Shown: one piece after another, positions 1-4,984 of the stretch
Layout: every line of letters begins with the position of its first letter
Position numbering within the stretch: position 1 is the stretch's first letter
NCBI GenBank assembly: GCA_017420125.1
Contig: JAFOJR010000074.1
Coordinates: forward strand, 1-5,441
Direction: 5' to 3'
DNA from: Oscillospiraceae bacterium
GTDB lineage: Bacteria > Bacillota > Clostridia > Oscillospirales > Oscillospiraceae
DNA: 5,441 bases
The notes under the pieces: model-generated
Seen by the model: the letters and a program-made list of their open reading frames with translations, nothing else
The model's database searches: none
Told to the model about the DNA's origin: nothing
Position numbers and translations under genes: made by a program

Positions 1-793
1 AACAGGTAAAGTCTTTTGGCTGACCGTCTTTTAACAGAAGGCAGGGAATAAAATCCGCCTGTTCGATTCGAGCCAGCAGGCGGCGCAAAACAGCAGCAAG
101 TGTCTCCGGTTCCACCTGGCACAGGCGGGCGTCCACATCGCCTGCTGCCTGATAGGCAACTTCTCTGCACAGCAAAGGAGAAAGACCGCTGAAGGAATGC
201 AGCAGCCCATCTGCGATTTTCTGCTCTGGCGGCAGGCATTCCAGCAAATGTTTTTGCTCCGCTTCTGTCATCTGCATCGGGTTTTCCTTTTCCTGGGCCG
301 GCGGCAGGTGGTAAAACAACCCCGGCAGTACCTGCCGTTTGGCTGACATTTCCATATCCACCCGGTGCAGGCAGTCCACAATCCGCCCCTCGCTGTCTGT
401 CAGAATCAAATTGGAATGGCGGCCCATGGCCTCCAGGATCAAATGTTTTTCCTGATATTCCCCCAGCTCGTCCATTGCCTGGATGGTAAGCATTACCACC
501 CGCTCCATGGACGGCTGCACCAAATTGGTGATTCGTCCTCCTGCCAAATGCTTTCGCAGCAGCATACACAGCATTGGCGGGGCAGGAGGATTTTCTATTT
601 CCATCTTTGTCATCTGGATGCGGGGCCGGGCAGGATTGCTGGACAAAAGCAGTCTTCCCCCACCGGACCGGCCGCGCAGTAAAAAGACAATTTCCTCCCG
701 GCTGGGCTGGTAAATTTTGTCAATCCGCGCGCCCACAATTTCCTGAGATAATTCACAGACCACAGCCCGAAGGCAGACAGCATCTAACGGCAT
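1..793 (-). CDS. rqcH: RqcH (NFACT family, Rqc2 homologue), N-terminal part, truncated by window edge
   Basis: This reading frame is open to the left edge, so only the first 264 codons are present; the family is usually about 550-590 residues. In bacteria RqcH binds stalled 50S-peptidyl-tRNA complexes and recruits tRNA-Ala to add C-terminal alanine tails that mark nascent chains for degradation. The visible part is the NFACT-N domain (residues about 1-170) and the start of the helix-hairpin-helix region (about 180-250). Recognisable family blocks are MPLDA at the start, RIDKIYQP (23-30), ARPRI (55-59), PPMLCMLLRKHLAGG (72-86), EAMGRHSNLIL, then LPG and a PP motif. The position equivalent to the functionally important D97-R98 pair of the Bacillus protein reads E97-R98 here. 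The start is set by AAGGAGG seven bases upstream, inside mrnC; the two genes overlap by 10 bases, implying translational coupling. Older annotations would call this a fibronectin-binding protein. Family assignment is from remembered motifs, and is confident. Confidence 0.93.
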   Translation of the reverse strand, partial: MPLDAVCLRAVVCELSQEIVGARIDKIYQPSREEIVFLLRGRSGGGRLLLSSNPARPRIQMTKMEIENPPAPPMLCMLLRKHLAGGRITNLVQPSMERVVMLTIQAMDELGEYQEKHLILEAMGRHSNLILTDSEGRIVDCLHRVDMEMSAKRQVLPGLFYHLPPAQEKENPMQMTEAEQKHLLECLPPEQKIADGLLHSFSGLSPLLCREVAYQAAGDVDARLCQVEPETLAAVLRRLLARIEQADFIPCLLLKDGQPKDFTC

Positions 794-1215
794 ATTTCTG
801 CCTCCTTATATACTTCATCGGCAGCCATCACCCGGTCAAATAATTCGCACAGCCGCTCCCGCCGGCCATTTAAATACAACCAGCCGAACAGCGCTTCCAG
901 ACCGGTCGCCGTCCGATATTCCTCCCGTGTGGCATGTTGGGGCACAGCGGCAAAATGAGCGTTTCGCCCTCTGCGGAATACATTTTCTTCCTCTTCCGTC
1001 AAAAGCGGAAGAATCTGCCCGGCCGCACGAGCCTGCGCCGGCGCGGATACATAAGAAATTGTCGCTTGGTGAAGCTTTTTTGAGGTAGGCACCCCATGGG
1101 TGCACAAATAGCTGCGCACCATCAACTCATACACTGCATCCCCCAAATGGGCCAAAGCCAAATTACTCATTCCCAAAATTTCATCGGGAGGTACTTGCAA
1201 CTGAAAATAATCCAT
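784..1215 (-). CDS. mrnC: Mini-ribonuclease III (MrnC)
   Basis: A 143-residue protein that is a single RNase III catalytic domain without a double-stranded RNA-binding domain. In Bacillus this cytoplasmic homodimer trims the 5' and 3' ends of 23S rRNA precursor with help from ribosomal protein L3. Evidence: the signature LAHLGDAVYELMVR (residues 21-34, acidic residue D26), GRNAH (83-87), then EEYRTATGLEALFGWLYL with E107 as the probable second acidic site. The frame stays open upstream to a TTG at 1276-1278 (21 more residues) with an ATG at 1248. I chose the ATG at 1213-1215 because it gives the usual family length and the extra residues are highly charged and lack family similarity. Its AGGAG lies 15 bases upstream, which is longer than ideal, so the start is less certain than the identity. 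The 3' end overlaps rqcH. Transcription probably starts at the promoter at 1309-1337. Confidence 0.93.
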   Translation of the reverse strand: MDYFQLQVPPDEILGMSNLALAHLGDAVYELMVRSYLCTHGVPTSKKLHQATISYVSAPAQARAAGQILPLLTEEEENVFRRGRNAHFAAVPQHATREEYRTATGLEALFGWLYLNGRRERLCELFDRVMAADEVYKEAEICR

Positions 1216-1283
1216 ACTGTTTCTTTTCTTCTCCTGTGCTTTTCTCATTCCGTGTTCCCGTTTGTCTTGGTCCTGCAAACGGA

Positions 1284-1306
1284 AACTGTCCCTTTGCCGG
1301 ACAGTT
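1284..1306 (-). other. Stem-loop near the 5' end of the mrnC leader
   Basis: AACTGTCC (1284-1291) is a perfect reverse complement of GGACAGTT (1299-1306), giving an 8-bp stem with a 7-base loop. It overlaps the predicted transcription start of mrnC, so the full stem would form only in read-through RNA coming from spoIIP. No T-run follows on the minus strand, so it does not look like an efficient intrinsic terminator. It could instead be an operator-like dyad just downstream of the -10 element. The function is unknown. Confidence 0.4.
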
Positions 1307-1308
1307 CC

Positions 1309-1337
1309 AGTATACTATACTCCCGCCGGGGAAACAA
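1309..1337 (-). promoter_or_regulatory. Sigma-A-type promoter of mrnC-rqcH
   Basis: On the minus strand TTGTTT (1332-1337) is followed after exactly 17 bases by TATACT (1309-1314), matching the housekeeping consensus at 4 of 6 and 5 of 6 positions. The predicted start is near 1302, giving a leader of about 85 bases before the preferred mrnC ATG. It lies in the 150-base gap after the spoIIP stop codon, so mrnC-rqcH can be expressed during growth independently of sporulation-specific spoIIP transcription. Confidence 0.6.
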
Positions 1338-1365
1338 CGGGAATCTTTTTCTTCCCCGAAACATG

Positions 1366-2577
1366 TCATGTCTCCGCCCATTCATTCAGCAGGCCGGACA
1401 AAGACGCGCCCAACAGTCGGGCTGTCCCCAAAGCCTCCTGCAGCGCGTTTCCGTGTGAGCCGATTTCAATCAATAGAGAGCCGGTGGAAAGCTGTTGATT
1501 ATAGCGGGACGTCCGCAGCGACATGGGCCGTGCCAAAGTGGGATAGTCCGCATTCAATCGCTTTTGCAGCCAAATGGCAAAGCGGACATTTTCTTTCCAG
1601 TTGGGATGCGGCAATCCGCCGTCATCGCTGCCCAAAACGATCATCATCTGTGCCACTTGCTGGCCGTTGACATTGGTCACCGGTTTATAAACGGTTCCGT
1701 CTGAACCAACCAGTGCGTCCCGGTGGATATCCAGCACCACCCGAATGGAAGGATATTGTTCCAAATAGGAGCGGACCGCCTTGACAGAGCGTTCATAAGA
1801 CCCTTTATAAGAAGGATAATCATATAATGTTGTGTCGTGAATGACCGAAACGCCGTTTTCCGTCAGCGCTTTTTCCAATTCATTCCCCACCCGCACCACA
1901 TTATAATTGATATCGGTGGTGCGGGCTTCGCCGGTGGCCGTATATTGATCCTCTCCTTCCGAGTGATATGCTTCACTCCCGTGGGTATGCATAATCAATA
2001 CCTGCGGCCCGCCCTCGTCTTTGTTCAGGTGCAGATCCGGTCTTGTCCGGGACAGTTCCGCCACGTTGACCCTTTGGCTGGTACGATTAAAAATGTAAAC
2101 GCCGTCTGCCTGATCATAATTGGTAGAGACAATCGGCTGCAAAGTTTTCGCAATTACCTCTGCATTGGAAGTGGGCGCCGGGGTGGGCGAAGGACTGGTT
2201 TCCGGCACAGGGGAAGGCGCCTGTTCCGGCAGCGCAGACGCCGCGGGCGGCGGCGTTTTCTCTGCTGCCATGCGGGCAGAAACAGCTGCTTCGCCGGCTT
2301 GCAGCACAGCCGATTGTGACAATACCATCCTCTCCCAGCGGTTCATCTGTCTGCTGAATACGCCTTCCGGCACATACCCCAGCTCCATCCGCAAAAGGGT
2401 TTTGGAAAAAGCCGTTCGGTCCACCAGTTTTGCCCCATATGTTTCCAGGCGCCCGCCATGTGCGGCATATGCCAGAAGAGCCGCCGCCAAAAGAACCAAA
2501 AAACCTGCCCCTGTGCGGCGCACATGCCGTCCAGCCTTTCGTTCCCAATCCGTTGGATGCGTCCTTTGTTTCTTCAT
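1366..2577 (-). CDS. spoIIP: Stage II sporulation protein P (SpoIIP), peptidoglycan amidase/endopeptidase
   Basis: A 403-residue protein, close to the roughly 400 residues of Bacillus SpoIIP. With SpoIID and SpoIIM it forms the mother-cell complex that degrades septal peptidoglycan and drives engulfment of the forespore. A basic N-terminus is followed by one membrane segment at about residues 25-40, a variable region, a Pro/Ser-rich linker (about 109-136), and the zinc amidase domain at about 190-395. Conserved blocks include LIMHTHGSEAY (194-204, with H197 and E202), DINYNVVRVG (222-231), LDIHRDA (282-288, with H285), GLPHPNWKEN (321-330), LARPMSLR and SLLIEIGSHGN (367-377, with E371). These residues match the family's zinc and catalytic positions as I recall them. 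The frame extends 39 codons further upstream, but that stretch holds the promoter and a hairpin and shows no similarity. The ATG at 2575-2577 has AAAGGA five bases before it and precedes the basic signal-anchor. Confidence 0.97.
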   Translation of the reverse strand: MKKQRTHPTDWERKAGRHVRRTGAGFLVLLAAALLAYAAHGGRLETYGAKLVDRTAFSKTLLRMELGYVPEGVFSRQMNRWERMVLSQSAVLQAGEAAVSARMAAEKTPPPAASALPEQAPSPVPETSPSPTPAPTSNAEVIAKTLQPIVSTNYDQADGVYIFNRTSQRVNVAELSRTRPDLHLNKDEGGPQVLIMHTHGSEAYHSEGEDQYTATGEARTTDINYNVVRVGNELEKALTENGVSVIHDTTLYDYPSYKGSYERSVKAVRSYLEQYPSIRVVLDIHRDALVGSDGTVYKPVTNVNGQQVAQMMIVLGSDDGGLPHPNWKENVRFAIWLQKRLNADYPTLARPMSLRTSRYNQQLSTGSLLIEIGSHGNALQEALGTARLLGASLSGLLNEWAET

Positions 2578-2582
2578 TTTTA

Positions 2583-2593
2583 TCCTTTCCTTT
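2583..2593 (-). promoter_or_regulatory. Ribosome binding site fixing the spoIIP start
   Basis: On the minus strand AAAGGAAAGGA ends five bases before the ATG at 2575-2577. It supports this start over the ATG at 2692-2694, which would place the promoter and its hairpin inside the coding sequence. Confidence 0.75.
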
Positions 2594-2602
2594 CGGCTGG
2601 CC

Positions 2603-2624
2603 GCCCCGAAACGGCCTTCGGGGC
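2603..2624 (-). other. Hairpin in the spoIIP 5' leader
   Basis: GCCCCGAA (2603-2610) and TTCGGGGC (2617-2624) form a perfect 8-bp GC-rich stem with a 6-base loop. It lies between the predicted sigma-E start (about 2635) and the ribosome binding site. There is no T-run, so it is not a terminator. A role in mRNA stability or translation is possible but not shown. Confidence 0.5.
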
Positions 2625-2641
2625 ACAAGCCTTGATAAAAC

Positions 2642-2670
2642 AGCGTATGCGGGTCTTCCCCGGAATATGA
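2642..2670 (-). promoter_or_regulatory. Sigma-E (mother-cell) promoter of spoIIP
   Basis: On the minus strand the -35 element TCATATT (2664-2670) matches the Bacillus sigma-E consensus KMATATT at all seven positions. After exactly 14 bases comes CATACGCT (2642-2649), which matches the -10 consensus CATACAHT at seven of eight. Transcription would start near 2635, leaving a leader of about 58 bases. In Bacillus, spoIIP belongs to the sigma-E mother-cell regulon, so the site agrees with the gene it serves. Confidence 0.82.
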
Positions 2671-2751
2671 GCCTGTCCCATGGTTCCTCTTCATTTTAAT
2701 CCTTCTTCTGTGGGTTTTTTGTTGGTTTTTCTCCCGGCTTCGGCACTGCGC

Positions 2752-2800
2752 AAAAACAAAGGGCAGGAACCCGGATTCAGGTTCCTGCCCTTTGTTTTTT
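2752..2800. terminator. Strong bidirectional hairpin terminator in a divergent intergenic region
   Basis: The arms 2752-2771 and 2780-2799 are perfect reverse complements (20 bp) around an 8-base loop. The GC-rich core is GGGCAGGAACC, and the outer part gives a TTTGTTTTTT tract on the plus strand and TTTGTTTTTG on the minus strand. It can therefore act in both directions. It is unusual in lying between two divergent promoters, the spoIIP promoter at 2642-2670 and the plus-strand promoter at 2817-2845, with no gene visibly ending there. It may insulate the two units or be left over from a lost gene. Confidence 0.85.
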
Positions 2801-2816
2801 GTTCAGAATGAAACGA

Positions 2817-2845
2817 TTGTTTTTCCGGCTGCGCTATGGTATGAT
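2817..2845 (+). promoter_or_regulatory. Sigma-A promoter with extended -10 for the aldolase gene
   Basis: TTGTTT (2817-2822) is separated by exactly 17 bases from TATGAT (2840-2845), and the -10 is preceded by TGG, giving the TGn extended -10 motif. The predicted start is near 2852, about 74 bases before the ATG at 2926. It lies just downstream of the hairpin terminator, which would shield it from upstream read-through. Confidence 0.75.
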
Positions 2846-2925
2846 ATGCTACACCATTCCTTTCCAAAGCGAATGAAGCACTGTTTTCTCCACAAAATCC
2901 AGTCCAGAAACGGAGGATCGTTCCC

Positions 2926-3960
2926 ATGATCTCATTTGAAAGCGATTATATTGAAGGGGCACATCCCCGCATCCTGCAGCGGCTGACGGAAAGCAATCTG
3001 GAACAGCTGCCCGGTTACGGCACCGACTTATACTGCGCCAGCGCCCGGAAGCGGATCAAAGCCGCGTGCGCCTGTCCTGACGGCGCAGTTCATTTTCTGG
3101 TTGGCGGCACGCAAACCAATCTCGTGGTCATTGCCGCGCTGCTCCAAAGCTACGAAGGCGTCATCGCTGCAAAAACCGGCCATATCAATGTTCATGAGGC
3201 AGGCGCCATCGAATATACCGGCCATAAAGTTTTGGAACTTCCCCAGCATGCCGGGAAACTTTCTCCGTCCGAGCTTCTGGCCTATTTACAGGCGTTCTAT
3301 CAGGATGAAACGCACCCGCATATGGTATTTCCCGGGATGGTTTATATTTCTCATCCCACAGAATACGGCACGCTGTACACGAAGGAAGAATTGACGGAGC
3401 TGTCCAATATCTGCCGCGCCTATGAAATTCCTTTGTTTCTGGATGGTGCCCGCCTGGGCTATGGCCTGGCCAGCCTGCAGACAGATGTCACTCTTTCGGA
3501 CATTGCCGCTCTTTGCGACGTGTTTTCCATCGGCGGGACCAAGGTGGGCGCCCTCTGCGGCGAAGCCGTCGTGTTCCCCGGCAGAAACGCCCCGCTTCAT
3601 TTTCTCACCATTGCAAAACAGCACGGGGCACTGTTGGCCAAAGGACGCCTGCTGGGCATTCAGTTTGACACTTTGTTCACCGACCGCCTTTATTGGAAAA
3701 TCAGCCGTCACGCCATCGAAATGGCAGAGCAGCTCAAACAGATCTTCCGGGAGAAAAACTATCCCTTCTATCTGGAAACACCAACCAATCAGCAATTTAT
3801 CCTGTTGGAAAACCGTCAGATGGAAAATCTGAAACAGAAAGTGGGTTTCAGCTTCTGGCAGACAGCAGGAGAACGGCACACAGTGGTCCGCTTTGCCACC
3901 AGCTGGGCCACAAAGCAAGAAGACATGGACCTTCTTCGGACGCTTTTATCGTCCGTTTAA
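2926..3960 (+). CDS. Low-specificity L-threonine aldolase family protein (PLP fold type I)
   Basis: A 344-residue protein of the beta-eliminating lyase/threonine aldolase family, normal in length (about 340-350). Members are cytoplasmic PLP enzymes that cleave threonine or allo-threonine, and often other beta-hydroxy amino acids, to glycine and an aldehyde. Visible features: FESDY near the N-terminus; phosphate-binding loop GGTQTN (60-65); HINVHEAGA (86-94) with H90 likely stacking on the cofactor ring; LDGARLGYG (172-180) with D173 contacting the pyridine nitrogen and R176; and SIGGTKVGAL (201-210) with K206 as the Schiff-base lysine. The FGGTK-like lysine motif resembles the Pseudomonas-type aldolases more than the SKG motif of E. 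coli LtaE, so I give no symbol. GGAGG nine bases upstream supports the ATG. It is a monocistronic unit between its own promoter and a strong terminator. The family and cofactor sites are confident; the exact substrate is not determined. Confidence 0.92.
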   Translation: MISFESDYIEGAHPRILQRLTESNLEQLPGYGTDLYCASARKRIKAACACPDGAVHFLVGGTQTNLVVIAALLQSYEGVIAAKTGHINVHEAGAIEYTGHKVLELPQHAGKLSPSELLAYLQAFYQDETHPHMVFPGMVYISHPTEYGTLYTKEELTELSNICRAYEIPLFLDGARLGYGLASLQTDVTLSDIAALCDVFSIGGTKVGALCGEAVVFPGRNAPLHFLTIAKQHGALLAKGRLLGIQFDTLFTDRLYWKISRHAIEMAEQLKQIFREKNYPFYLETPTNQQFILLENRQMENLKQKVGFSFWQTAGERHTVVRFATSWATKQEDMDLLRTLLSSV

Positions 3961-3977
3961 TATGTTTTTACCTGCAG

Positions 3978-4017
3978 AAAGGGGTTGTTTTCCCTACATG
4001 GAAAACAACCCCTTTTT
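3978..4017. terminator. Intrinsic terminator between convergent genes
   Basis: The arms 3978-3993 and 4000-4015 pair perfectly over 16 bp (AAAGGGGTTGTTTTCC and its complement) around a 6-base loop, with a TTTTT tract at 4013-4017 on the plus strand. It begins 18 bases after the aldolase stop codon. On the minus strand the hairpin is followed only by TTTC, so it probably serves the convergent DUF3842 gene more weakly. Confidence 0.93.
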
Positions 4018-4054
4018 GACATCTTGCGGCCGTTCTCCGGAGCGGCTGAATCTA

Positions 4055-4501
4055 TCATTCCGCAAACGGCGCAGCAATACAGGCAAAATTTTTCTGCCGC
4101 AGCACTTGATCCAGCGTTTCCATCACGTCTTCCATCAACGCTCCCAGAGAAAGATTCTGTACGCCGGCAATGTAGTTTTCACATTTGTTAATGGGAATCA
4201 AAATCCGTATGGCATCCGCCTGTCCCACAGCCAAAGCCATGGCAGGCGTTACCTCTCCAAACAGGGAATCCGCTATTACAATGCCGATGGGGCCAATGAT
4301 CACATCTGCTTTTCGGCAAGCCACAACCGTGGGATTTTCACCGGACGCCGCCTGGTGCGCCCCTGCCTTTTTCATCACGGCCGCAGCGGTGGCGTTTGTA
4401 CCGACTGCCATAATATGCGCCTCGGGGAAACGATCTGAAACAGAACGTACCAGCTGGCCGCCCAGGCGGCCGCCTTGTCCGTCAATAATCAAAATATTCA
4501 T
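4055..4501 (-). CDS. DUF3842 family protein, Rossmann-like, function unknown
   Basis: A 148-residue soluble protein that I recognise as DUF3842, a small family of Clostridia with no established function. The N-terminus is a predicted beta strand followed by a glycine-rich loop, IDGQGGRLGG (6-15), resembling a nucleotide- or dinucleotide-binding Rossmann turn. Further conserved blocks are AVGTNATAAAVMKKAGA (32-48), ASGENPTVV (52-60), DVIIGPIGIVIADSLFGEVTP (split here as DVIIGPIGIV, 66-75, and IADSLFGEVTP, 76-86) and ILIPINKC (100-107). The alternation of strand, glycine turn and helix suggests an alpha/beta fold; the family blocks are intact, so it looks functional. No signal peptide or membrane segment is seen. 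AAGGAG eight bases before the ATG supports the start. It is transcribed alone, convergent with the aldolase gene and divergent from the vWA gene. Ligand binding is inference from the glycine loop only. Confidence 0.88.
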   Translation of the reverse strand: MNILIIDGQGGRLGGQLVRSVSDRFPEAHIMAVGTNATAAAVMKKAGAHQAASGENPTVVACRKADVIIGPIGIVIADSLFGEVTPAMALAVGQADAIRILIPINKCENYIAGVQNLSLGALMEDVMETLDQVLRQKNFACIAAPFAE

Positions 4502-4581
4502 AAAAACCGCTCCTTGCTCTGTCCGGCTTTGCCAGATGAAAAATTTTTCTCATATTTACCACGCTGAGACAATATTAATTA

Positions 4582-4594
4582 ATAATAGTATTAT
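4582..4594. promoter_or_regulatory. AT-rich 13-bp dyad over the DUF3842 promoter
   Basis: ATAATA-G-TATTAT is a perfect 6+1+6 dyad that overlaps the predicted -10 element of the DUF3842 gene and a possible plus-strand -10 (TATTAT, 4589-4594). It could be a repressor site, but such AT-only dyads arise easily by chance. Confidence 0.3.
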
Positions 4595-4618
4595 CACACA
4601 AACCACACCGTCGTGCAA
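4590..4618 (-). promoter_or_regulatory. Probable sigma-A promoter of the DUF3842 gene
   Basis: On the minus strand TTGCAC (4613-4618) is followed after 17 bases by GATAAT (4590-4595), preceded by TGT (extended -10). The leader would be about 80 bases. An alternative using overlapping bases is TTGTGT (4596-4601) with TAATAT (4572-4577) at 18-base spacing. The DNA here is clearly promoter-like, but which pair is used cannot be settled by eye. Confidence 0.5.
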
Positions 4619-4620
4619 GC

Positions 4621-4729
4621 CCGTCCTGTTTCCGGGTTCCATATGTACAGCGGGGAGGAGCCGGCAAAGACATGCAAAGCCGGTCTCATATGCCGGTGGC
4701 CGTTTCTCCGTCCTGCGACAGGTTTCCGG
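4621..4729. repeat. Imperfect direct repeat pair
   Basis: CCGTCCTGTTTCCGG at 4621-4635 recurs at 4708-4729 as CCGTCCTG and TTTCCGG split by seven extra bases, CGACAGG. The insertion makes the second copy a small hairpin (CCTG-CGA-CAGG). It may be a duplicated protein or RNA recognition element, or chance in GC-rich DNA. Confidence 0.4.
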
Positions 4730-4738
4730 ACAGAAAAT

Positions 4739-4765
4739 TTGTGATAATTATGCAGTTTTTATAAT
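4739..4765 (+). promoter_or_regulatory. Candidate promoter for the short plus-strand transcript
   Basis: TATAAT at 4760-4765 is a perfect consensus -10 element. The best -35 match, TTGTGA (4739-4744), sits at 15-base spacing, which is short. Surrounding DNA is AT-rich, so the -10 could be fortuitous. The terminator 90 bases downstream is the main reason to take it seriously. Confidence 0.35.
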
Positions 4766-4803
4766 AATTATTCGAATAAACGCAGATTGGCAATCCGGGC
4801 AGG

Positions 4804-4829
4804 TCTGCGCGAGCCATCGCTTGCGCAGA
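4804..4829 (+). other. Strong stem-loop of the candidate small RNA
   Basis: TCTGCGCGAGC (4804-4814) pairs with GCTTGCGCAGA (4819-4829) over 11 bp, including one G-U, around the tetraloop CATC. Its left arm can instead pair with CGCAGA at 4781-4786, so two mutually exclusive folds are possible. There is no T-run after it. The terminator follows 25 bases later. Confidence 0.6.
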
Positions 4830-4854
4830 GTGCAAAACAGATGTCCGAATTCGC

Positions 4855-4885
4855 AAAACGGCTCCCGGAAGCCGTTTTCTTCTTT
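4855..4885 (+). terminator. Intrinsic terminator upstream of the vWA gene promoter
   Basis: AAAACGGCT (4855-4863) and AGCCGTTTT (4870-4878) form a 9-bp stem with a 6-base loop, followed by TTTTCTTCTTT. It points along the plus strand, yet no plus-strand gene precedes it within 890 bases. This implies a short transcript from the gene-free region or an attenuator. Confidence 0.75.
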
Positions 4886-4956
4886 CCCCAGCCAGATAAA
4901 AACAGCTGCAAACAGCCCTCTTTCAGTTTTTCTTTTCTCTTCCTTTATGCTTTCAA

Positions 4957-4976
4957 AATGTCATAGGAATGTCATA
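4957..4976 (+). promoter_or_regulatory. Tandem activator-type site upstream of the vWA gene promoter
   Basis: AATGTCATA occurs at 4957-4965 and again at 4968-4976, an exact 9-bp repeat with an 11-bp period. The pair ends eight bases before the -35 element. A weaker third copy of the core, TATCAT, is at 4980-4985. Repeats one helical turn apart next to -35 are typical of OmpR/PhoB-family response regulators; the core TGTCATA-N4-TGTCATA resembles the E. coli Pho box half-sites. Which regulator binds here is unknown. Confidence 0.5.
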
Positions 4977-4984
4977 TACTATCA

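Larger units (their letters stand above)
4619..4956 (+). other. Gene-free region with structured, possibly transcribed DNA
   Basis: No recognisable protein lies here. From left to right it holds an imperfect repeat pair (4621-4635 and 4708-4729), a GC-rich cluster of GCCGG words (4660-4699), a good -10 hexamer TATAAT (4760-4765) with a weak -35 (TTGTGA, 4739-4744, 15-base spacing), a strong stem-loop (4804-4829) and an intrinsic terminator (4855-4885). The order promoter, hairpin, terminator suggests a plus-strand transcript of roughly 115 bases (about 4772-4885). A longer RNA is possible from GAGACA (4566-4571) and TATTAT (4589-4594). No known riboswitch or RNA family was recognised. Confidence 0.4.

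Noticed and set aside
1327..1358. Inverted repeat CGGGGAA/TTCCCCG after the spoIIP stop as its terminator
   Set aside because: The stem is only 7 bp with an 18-base loop, and no T-run follows on the minus strand. It overlaps the mrnC -35 region instead.
2120..2635. Plus-strand open frame of 171 codons opposite spoIIP
   Set aside because: It lies entirely within and beyond the 5' half of a clearly conserved spoIIP gene, has low-complexity Gly/Ala/Arg-rich composition from the complementary Pro-rich linker, and has no ribosome binding site or recognisable motif.
2691..2927. Minus-strand 78-codon frame in the divergent gap
   Set aside because: It runs through the 20-bp terminator hairpin and the aldolase promoter, and has no recognisable content.
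3286..3918. Minus-strand open frame of 210 codons opposite the aldolase gene
   Set aside because: It is antisense to a conserved PLP enzyme with all catalytic residues, and has no ribosome binding site or family resemblance.
4652..4705. Possible c-di-GMP-I (GEMM) riboswitch, because of GCAAAGCC upstream of an adhesin gene
   Set aside because: Only the GCAAAGCC word matches. The GGCAAACC arm with its GNRA-capped hairpin and the GGUUACCG-type closing segment are missing, and a promoter and terminator separate it from the vWA gene.
4672..4764. Thirty-codon plus-strand frame after GGGGAGGAG
   Set aside because: The Shine-Dalgarno-like run is good, but its spacing is 11 bases, the peptide has no recognisable hydrophobic or toxin-like pattern, and the only nearby promoter lies within or after it. 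It needs conservation data before being called a gene.
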